This document shows positions 6,758 through 11,077 of a DNA stretch of 11,077 nucleotides, one piece after another. Below the pieces are notes generated by a model. The model was not told where the DNA came from. It saw only the letters and a list, made by a program, of their open reading frames with translations, and searched no databases. Position 1 is the stretch's first letter; each line of letters opens with the position of its first letter. Both the position numbers and the translations under genes were made by a program. This DNA comes from DASYAN01 sp036501345 (GTDB taxonomy: Bacteria > Chloroflexota > Ktedonobacteria > Ktedonobacterales > Ktedonobacteraceae), in assembly GCA_036501345.1 (NCBI GenBank), contig DASYAN010000361.1, forward strand, positions 1 to 11,077, read 5' to 3'.

Positions 6758-6766
6758 TGCTACAAT
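6758..6766 (+). promoter_or_regulatory. Extended -10 element upstream of fgd
   Basis: TGCTACAAT matches an extended -10 (TG-N-TACAAT) and resembles the elements before pckA and the GH18 gene, but without CATGCAAA at the same spacing. If active, the fgd leader would be about 280 nt. The region 6767-7049 has no supported gene. Confidence 0.25.
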
Positions 6767-6861
6767 ACAAATTTACCCCATCAAATGTCCTTCTGGGGAC
6801 CTATCCCCTTAGCTATGGGGTTCCTGACAGAAACAACGCAAGTGCAGTAGAGCTGTCAATC

Positions 6862-6867
6862 TATAAT
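6862..6867 (+). promoter_or_regulatory. Candidate fgd -10 box
   Basis: A perfect TATAAT lies in the AT-rich run before fgd, with no good -35 at 16-18 bp. It is the best consensus -10 box between 6767 and the fgd start and would give a leader of about 180 nt. Confidence 0.25.
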
Positions 6868-7049
6868 ATACAATATAAGCGGATGATATTCAAGAGCGAT
6901 AGAGAGAAAGGCAGACAAATCCAGGCTTTTCGAAAGGCCCTGTGACGTAATGGTAGATCTTTCAACAGCAGCAGAAAGGTGATATCCTTTTAAAGAAGGA
7001 GCAGCAGTGTTCCTCACCGTTGTGCTCAAGAGGAGAGGAGGTTTTTAAT

Positions 7050-8063
7050 ATGACACGTCATTCCTTAAAACTTGGCTATAAAGCTTCTGCAGAGCAGTTT
7101 GGCCCGCGTCAATTACTCGACTTCGCTGTTGAGGCTGAGACTTGTGGATTTGATAGCGTGTGGATCAGTGACCATTTTCAACCCTGGCGACATACGAATG
7201 GTCATGCGCCATTTGCGTTTGCTTGGTTAGGCGCAGTTGGCGAACGCACCAGCCGTGTATTGCTCGGAACAAGCGTCCTAACCCCTACGTTCCGTTACCA
7301 GCCAGCAGTTGTCGCTCAGGCTTTTGGAACGCTTGGTGTGCTCAACCCTGGCCGTATGATCCTGGGTGTCGGCTCCGGCGAATCACTCAACGAGGTTGCT
7401 GTTACGGCCACAGAATGGCCACCTGCTAAAGAGCGTTTAGCTCGCCTACGGGAAGCAGTTGTACTGGTCAAACGCCTCTGGACGGAAGAAATGGTAACGT
7501 TTGATGGCGAATATTACCATACGCGTAATGCAACCATTTATGATCGTCCGGATCAACCCATTCCCATCTATATAAGTGCTGGGGGACCCGTTGCGGCAAA
7601 ATTTGCAGGTCGAGAGGGCGATGGTTTTATCTGCACTTCTGGCAAAGGGGATGAGTTGTATAGGAACCAGCTTCTGCCTGCCCTTGAGGAAGGTGCAAAG
7701 GCGGCAGGGCGAGATCCAGCAGCTATCGAGCGTACGATAGAGGTCAAGGTTTCATTTGATACAGACCGTGAGCGTGCGCTGGCCGACACGCGTATCTGGG
7801 CTGCATTAGCCCTGTCAGCAGAAGACAAGGTTAGCATCCATGATCCACGTGAAATGGAGCAAAAGGCAGCAACCGTTGCGGATCAGTCCTACCGTCGTTG
7901 GCTCGTCTCAAGCGATCCAGAAGAGCATGTAGAACAGATTCGTCCTTATATCGAGCTTGGCTTCACCCATCTGGTCTTTCACGCGCCAGGTGATGACCAG
8001 TTACGTTTCCTGCAGCTCTATGCAAAGGGAATCCTTCCCAGGATCAGGCAGCGCTGGGGATGA
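7050..8063 (+). CDS. fgd: Coenzyme F420-dependent glucose-6-phosphate dehydrogenase
   Basis: Fgd oxidises glucose-6-phosphate to 6-phosphogluconolactone and reduces F420 to F420H2, supplying the cell's deazaflavin reductant. It belongs to the luciferase-like (LLM) TIM-barrel superfamily. The 337-residue product matches mycobacterial Fgd1 (336 residues) through long stretches: LGYKASAEQF (8-17), SDHFQPWRH (40-48), GHAPF, LLGTSVLTPTFRY, GVGSGESLNE (106-115), TSGKG and HLVFHAPG. Active-site residues equivalent to Glu13, Asp39, His40, Trp44, Glu109 and the phosphate-binding Lys198 of Fgd1 are at E15, D41, H42, W46, E111 and K199. This level of motif agreement separates it from generic F420 oxidoreductases. 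The start at 7050 has GGAGAGGAGG about 8 nt upstream; an in-frame ATG at 7020 lacks one. It is a single-gene unit ending in an intrinsic terminator. It implies that the host makes F420. Confidence 0.94.
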   Translation: MTRHSLKLGYKASAEQFGPRQLLDFAVEAETCGFDSVWISDHFQPWRHTNGHAPFAFAWLGAVGERTSRVLLGTSVLTPTFRYQPAVVAQAFGTLGVLNPGRMILGVGSGESLNEVAVTATEWPPAKERLARLREAVVLVKRLWTEEMVTFDGEYYHTRNATIYDRPDQPIPIYISAGGPVAAKFAGREGDGFICTSGKGDELYRNQLLPALEEGAKAAGRDPAAIERTIEVKVSFDTDRERALADTRIWAALALSAEDKVSIHDPREMEQKAATVADQSYRRWLVSSDPEEHVEQIRPYIELGFTHLVFHAPGDDQLRFLQLYAKGILPRIRQRWG

Positions 8064-8068
8064 AATAC

Positions 8069-8148
8069 AGCGGTTAGCCAAAGTCTTGATCCCTCGGAAC
8101 GAGGCGAGCCACAGGAGATACAAGAGGTCAATCCTTCCGACAACCGCT
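8069..8148 (+). other. Folded element in the fgd 3' untranslated region
   Basis: Three nested helices can form: AGCGGTT (8069-8075) / AACCGCT (8142-8148); TCTTG (8084-8088) / CAAGA (8121-8125); and CCTCG-GAA-CGAGG (8092-8104). The outer 7-bp helix and ~80-nt span recall a tRNA acceptor, but there is no T-arm or anticodon arm on either strand. It lies between the fgd stop and the terminator, so it would be part of the fgd mRNA or a processed 3' RNA. Confidence 0.4.
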
Positions 8149-8155
8149 ATAGTGC

Positions 8156-8193
8156 AAGGGAAAGCTTTGTGCTCATCAAGCTTTCCCTTTTTT
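8156..8193 (+). terminator. Intrinsic terminator of fgd
   Basis: A perfect 12-bp stem, with core GGGAAAGCTT (8158-8167) / AAGCTTTCCC (8178-8187) plus two A-T pairs, encloses a 10-nt loop. It runs into a stretch of six T (8188-8193). This is a textbook rho-independent terminator, 93 bp after the fgd stop. Confidence 0.92.
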
Positions 8194-8268
8194 AGCTAGA
8201 GCTAACATCCCTCTACTGTCCTTTCTGCAGGTGACTCCATCAGCTTATTTATTCCTTCGCATATTAAC

Positions 8269-8300
8269 GAAAGGCACGCTTTCATCCCCTTCTAGGGGAT
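8269..8300. repeat. Two directly abutting hairpins
   Basis: GAAAG-gcacg-CTTTC (8269-8283) is followed without a gap by ATCCCCT-tct-AGGGGAT (8284-8300). Both stems are perfect. They lie in the non-coding gap between the fgd terminator and the GH18 promoter, and no T-run follows. Apart from these hairpins, 8194-8341 holds nothing I recognise. Confidence 0.4.
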
Positions 8301-8341
8301 AGAGAGTCGTCACGAACTGTCCCTGTTTCCTCCTATAGAAG

Positions 8342-8362
8342 CATGCAAATTTCTGCTACACT
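8342..8362 (+). promoter_or_regulatory. Candidate promoter of the GH18 gene, same architecture as pckA
   Basis: CATGCAAA (8342-8349), four bases, TG (8354-8355), C, then -10 TACACT (8357-8362). Over 22 positions, 18 are identical to the element at 3657-3678. No -35 box is visible. It predicts a leader of about 100 nt before the 8467 start. Confidence 0.45.
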
Positions 8363-8466
8363 ATGCTCAAGCACAACAAGCATGGATCAGCACTACTGAC
8401 CGTTTGACTTCTTCTTGATGGGTTAAGGTTGGGAAAGCGCGAAGGGGGGCTTTTGCTGGGGGAAAT

Positions 8467-10128
8467 ATGAAGGTAAAACCTATAAGTAAAATATTACGCG
8501 CTGGATCTATTTGGCTGCTTGTTGTGATTTTCTTGACCTCGTGCGGCATGGATGGCAGTAGTGAGAGTTCTGGGAGCAATGGAGTGAGTAGTAATGGTTA
8601 TCAACCCACTGTGTCTCCAAACCAAACTACTCCAACTCCCAGCTCTTCCGGTACTGGCGGTGTAGTCCTCTCTGTTGGTAGTAGAACGCCTCAGGTGACA
8701 CCGAACCCAACACCTCAGGCGACCCCGACGCCACATATCACTCTAACGCTGCAAGTAACGCCAACACCGCATATTGTCCCCACTATTCAGGCAACTCTGA
8801 CGCCACGTGTTACTCTAACGCCTCAGGTGACGCCGATGCAGCATATCGCTCCAATTGTGCAGATGACGCCGACGCCACGTGTTACTCTAACGCCTCAGGT
8901 GACACCGACGCCACATGTAGTCCTAATTGTGCAGATGACGCCGACACCCCATGTGACTCTAACACCTCAAATAATTCAGAAGCCACGTATTGTTCCAATT
9001 GTGAAGGTGACGCCGACGCCACATATAACTCTAACGCCTCAGGTAACCCCAACCCTAGTTCCTCCCAACTCCCAGACAGTAGTTGTACCCCCAACTACTG
9101 TACAGCGGAATGTAGCCTATTTCACACAATCAGGTGTTGATAACCATAACTACACTGTTAAAGATATTGATGCCAGCGGGGCAGCAAGCAAATTAACCGC
9201 TATCAATTACGCTTTCGCTGGGATTTCTTCAGATTTAAAGTGCCAAAGTGTCAATCCGCAGGCTGATTATCATAAACACTTTACTGATACAGTAAGTGGA
9301 GAACCAGATGGCTGGAATGCTCCACTGGCGTTGGCAGGCAACTTCAATCAGTTAAAGGAGCTCAAGGCTAAGTATCCAAATTTGAAGATATTGATATCCA
9401 TTGGTGGCTGGAGATTGTCTGGTCAATTCTCTAATGCGGCTGATCCACAGAACATTCAAAGTTTTGTACAGTCCTGTATTGATATGTTTATCAAAGGAGA
9501 TATGCCAGGACTAGCCCCAGGTGCTGCAGCTGGTATCTTCGATGGTATTGATATTGACTGGCAATATCCTGCCTTCTCGCGTACTGATGACCAGAGTAAA
9601 GGGGGATATACTTTTGATCCAAATGATACCCAGAATTACACAGCCTTGCTTGCTGAATTCCGCAAACAGTTGGGAAACAAGTACCTTCTCACCATTGCAG
9701 CTCCAGCCAGTCAGGATAAATTCTCAAAGATCCAATTGAACGAGATTGGTCAATACGTGAACTGGATCAACCTGATGAGCTTTAACTATCATGGTAACTC
9801 GCAGACTCAGACTGATAGGCAGATGCCGATCTACTGTAATCCAAATGATCCATCGTCAGCAAAGACATACTGCATCGATTATAGCGTAACTAGCTACCGT
9901 AAAGCAGGTATCCCGGCAGCTAAGATAAATCTAGGCCTATTATTCTCTGAAGATGTTTCGACAAATGGTGCAAAAAATAAGAAACGTCTGTATCAGAATC
10001 AGGAGATTATCGATAGGGTGAACTATGCCAGGAGCAAGGGATTGGGTGGCGTATTTTGCTGGCCCCTCGATGGAGATGATTCGCAAGGAACACTTTTAAA
10101 GGCGATGACAGGGTCCAATGGTACTTGA
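8467..10128 (+). CDS. GH18 chitinase-like lipoprotein, probably catalytically inactive
   Basis: The 553-residue product starts with a lipoprotein signal: charged MKVKPISK, a hydrophobic core, and lipobox LTSC with Cys26 as the lipidation site. Residues 27-75 are Ser/Gly/Thr-rich. Residues 75-210 are a Thr/Pro linker built on a 24-residue repeat. A glycoside hydrolase family 18 domain follows, about 213-550: VAYFTQSG, INYAFAGI (247-254), ILISIGGW (308-315), DGIDIDWQYP (359-368), INLMSFNYHG (434-443) and the C-terminal GGVFCWPLDGDD with Trp532. The catalytic DxxDxDxE motif has Gln366 in place of the proton-donor Glu, and the usual MxYDxxG has Phe-Asn for Tyr-Asp. The fold and sugar-binding aromatics are kept but the catalytic machinery is not. 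Binding to chitin or another GlcNAc polymer at the cell surface is the inferred role. The start has only a GGGGG-type ribosome site about 5 nt upstream. Confidence 0.88.
   Translation: MKVKPISKILRAGSIWLLVVIFLTSCGMDGSSESSGSNGVSSNGYQPTVSPNQTTPTPSSSGTGGVVLSVGSRTPQVTPNPTPQATPTPHITLTLQVTPTPHIVPTIQATLTPRVTLTPQVTPMQHIAPIVQMTPTPRVTLTPQVTPTPHVVLIVQMTPTPHVTLTPQIIQKPRIVPIVKVTPTPHITLTPQVTPTLVPPNSQTVVVPPTTVQRNVAYFTQSGVDNHNYTVKDIDASGAASKLTAINYAFAGISSDLKCQSVNPQADYHKHFTDTVSGEPDGWNAPLALAGNFNQLKELKAKYPNLKILISIGGWRLSGQFSNAADPQNIQSFVQSCIDMFIKGDMPGLAPGAAAGIFDGIDIDWQYPAFSRTDDQSKGGYTFDPNDTQNYTALLAEFRKQLGNKYLLTIAAPASQDKFSKIQLNEIGQYVNWINLMSFNYHGNSQTQTDRQMPIYCNPNDPSSAKTYCIDYSVTSYRKAGIPAAKINLGLLFSEDVSTNGAKNKKRLYQNQEIIDRVNYARSKGLGGVFCWPLDGDDSQGTLLKAMTGSNGT
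8722..9057 (+). repeat. 72-bp in-frame tandem repeat (24-residue Thr/Pro linker), about 4.7 copies
   Basis: Four full units (residues 86-109, 110-133, 134-157, 158-181) and a partial fifth (182-197) follow the pattern TPTPHVTLTPQV TPTPHIVPIVQM (written as two halves), and each half resembles the other. Preceding residues 74-85 look like a degenerate half unit. The unit is a multiple of three, so copy-number changes would keep the frame. It encodes an extended, proline-rich surface stalk. Confidence 0.85.
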
Positions 10129-10294
10129 CATTATTTAGAATGGAATAAGCGATAATGTTTGCGATAAGAGCAATCTTCAACCTGTGTATCATTGCGGGTA
10201 GGTATTCCCGGCCATTGTGTAGCTTTCCTTGGAGCTAATGCGGTAGTATAGAGACCTATAAATATGGAAAGTAACCATGAAAGGAAATCTATCC

Positions 10295-10945
10295 ATGAGT
10301 GAGCAGGAGATGCAAAATCCGTTTCTGATTGGGAAACGTCTCTATTTACGCCCCCTAGAGCCCGATCAAGACTATCACAAGCTTTCCTGGTGGAACAATA
10401 GTGAAGATGTGCGCCGCTATTTCAACGTTTATCCGCTCAATCATACTCGCTATAAAGAGCGTCTGAGCCAGCAATATAAAGATTTTGGCCATATCCTATT
10501 TGGGATTGTATCGAAAAGTGACAATACGCTGGTTGGCGTCGTAGGCCTGAAGGACATCAATATTCTCAATCAGACTGCCGAGTTCTACAATAAAGTTGAT
10601 CCAGAGGAGCAAGGCAAAGGCTATAGCACTGAGGCAACCAAATTAATGTTGTGCTATGGTTTTATGGAACTAAACCTCAATCGTATTCAAACTCTAGATG
10701 TGGAGGAGAATACACCCGGCTGGAAAGTTGACGAGAAATTGGGTTTTAGGTTCGAAGGCACCCAGCGGGAAGTGTTTCCACGCCACGGCCGTTTCTACAA
10801 TATGCGTATTTATAGCATGTTAAAGCGCGAGTATATGGAGCTTTTCGCCACTAGCCCAGTATATGCAGACCAGCGCGAACTTTTTGGGTCTCAAGACGAT
10901 TTAGTTTTGGCGACTGTCAAGAAGTCCTCTGCTAGAAGTATATAG
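10295..10945 (+). CDS. GNAT N-acetyltransferase, RimJ/RimL type
   Basis: The 216-residue product has the layout of the Acetyltransf_3 (RimJ/RimL/SpeG-like) GNAT family: FLIGKRLYLRPLEPDQD at the N-terminus, LVGVVGLKDIN as the central strand, the acetyl-CoA pyrophosphate-binding segment EEQGKGYSTEATKLM (104-118), and ENTPGWKVDEKLGFRFEGTQRE (138-159), corresponding to the usual N-x-x-S...KLGF motif with Pro at the Ser position. A C-terminal extension of about 35 residues (182-216) has no recognisable motif. Acetyl-CoA-dependent N-acetylation is expected; the acceptor cannot be deduced. I chose the start at 10295 because AAAGGA lies 9 nt upstream. An in-frame ATG at 10277, six codons earlier, has a weaker GGAAAG and is possible. 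It is probably transcribed alone: 166 bp separate it from the GH18 stop. Confidence 0.88.
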   Translation: MSEQEMQNPFLIGKRLYLRPLEPDQDYHKLSWWNNSEDVRRYFNVYPLNHTRYKERLSQQYKDFGHILFGIVSKSDNTLVGVVGLKDINILNQTAEFYNKVDPEEQGKGYSTEATKLMLCYGFMELNLNRIQTLDVEENTPGWKVDEKLGFRFEGTQREVFPRHGRFYNMRIYSMLKREYMELFATSPVYADQRELFGSQDDLVLATVKKSSARSI

Positions 10946-10976
10946 CAGCAAGAGGAAAAGAACATCAGGAGGGATA

Positions 10977-11043
10977 CCCAGGAACTCGTTACGCTTCTGC
11001 TGCCAAACATCGAGCCATTTCAGTGCGTAACAGAGTTCCTGGG
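10977..11043. repeat. Large inverted repeat, 18-bp arms with one bulge
   Basis: The 5' arm is CCCAGGAACTC-GTTACGC (10977-10994). The 3' arm is GCGTAAC-a-GAGTTCCTGGG (11025-11043). The arms are fully complementary apart from one extra A, with a 30-nt loop. It has no T-run and a long loop, so it is not a typical terminator. It is compatible with a MITE-like element, an insertion-sequence end, or a structured RNA continuing past the window. Confidence 0.7.
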
Positions 11044-11044
11044 A

Positions 11045-11063
11045 GCCTTTCAGAATGAAAGGC
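11045..11063. repeat. Perfect 8-bp hairpin next to the inverted repeat
   Basis: GCCTTTCA-GAA-TGAAAGGC forms a perfect stem with a GAA triloop, one base after the large inverted repeat. The two would stack as consecutive hairpins. The window ends 14 bp later, so what follows is unknown. Confidence 0.6.
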
Positions 11064-11077
11064 AAAGGGATGTTACT

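Noticed and set aside
6757..6945. Possible 62-residue protein in the gap before fgd
   Set aside because: It has no Shine-Dalgarno sequence, no recognisable motif, and low-complexity AT-rich codons; it overlaps likely promoter sequences.
7020..7049. Upstream in-frame ATG for fgd
   Set aside because: It would add ten residues (MCSRGEEVFN) encoded by the ribosome-binding site itself; the 7050 start matches the Fgd family N-terminus and has GGAGAGGAGG upstream.
8069..8148. tRNA gene
   Set aside because: It has a 7-bp acceptor-like closing helix, but no T-loop consensus, no anticodon stem of the right size, and 80 nt with wrong arm positions on both strands.
8722..9057. CRISPR-like array in the 72-bp periodicity
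   Set aside because: The units are in-frame, divergent coding repeats of a Thr/Pro linker, without conserved repeat-spacer structure.
10977..11043. Integron attC site
   Set aside because: The complementary GTTACGC/GCGTAAC segments are inside the hairpin in the wrong orientation relative to RYYYAAC...GTTRRRY, and no integron integrase or cassette is present.
10977..11043. Terminator of the GNAT gene
   Set aside because: The 30-nt loop and lack of a T-run do not fit an intrinsic terminator.

Overview
The window is about 11 kb of bacterial chromosome with roughly balanced base composition. The gene set points to the phylum Chloroflexota, most likely Ktedonobacteria: a close homologue of F420-dependent glucose-6-phosphate dehydrogenase, a non-canonical MurD subtype, a nickel urease, and a large Thr/Pro-rich lipoprotein. 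An actinobacterial source is the main alternative. The assignment is inference; no rRNA or tRNA is present to settle it.

Layout. Positions 1-2053 hold the 3' end of a urease operon: ureC without its first ~134 codons, then ureG with an unusual C-terminal His-rich tail. Positions 2054-3604 hold a promoter/leader and murD (peptidoglycan synthesis). Positions 3605-5477 hold a 289-bp regulatory gap and pckA (gluconeogenesis). A strong hairpin separates pckA from a convergent vanX-type D-Ala-D-Ala dipeptidase gene (5624-6352, minus strand). Positions 6380-7049 lack a convincing protein gene; they carry the vanX promoter, two hairpins, and a compact region at about 6571-6750 that looks like a structured RNA. 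Next is fgd (7050-8063), with a folded 3' element and a textbook intrinsic terminator. Positions 8194-8466 are non-coding, with two abutting hairpins and a promoter. Positions 8467-10128 encode a GH18 chitinase-like lipoprotein with a 72-bp tandem-repeat linker. Last are a RimJ/RimL-type GNAT acetyltransferase (10295-10945) and a large inverted repeat with a second hairpin, running to the window edge.

How the genes relate. Most are single-gene transcription units with their own leaders, so this is not one functional operon. Only ureC-ureG are clearly co-transcribed. MurD and the D-Ala-D-Ala dipeptidase both touch cell-wall metabolism, but they are on opposite strands and are not adjacent.

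Most notable points. (1) The GH18 protein keeps the fold motifs but has Gln in place of the catalytic Glu (DGIDIDWQYP), and Phe-Asn in place of the conserved Tyr-Asp, so it is probably a chitin/glycan-binding pseudoenzyme. (2) A candidate standalone structured RNA lies at about 6571-6750, ending next to ATGA, which fits an ORF-less HEARO/omega-RNA. (3) The same bipartite promoter element lies upstream of both pckA and the GH18 gene. (4) UreG has its nickel-binding-type His tail at the C-terminus.
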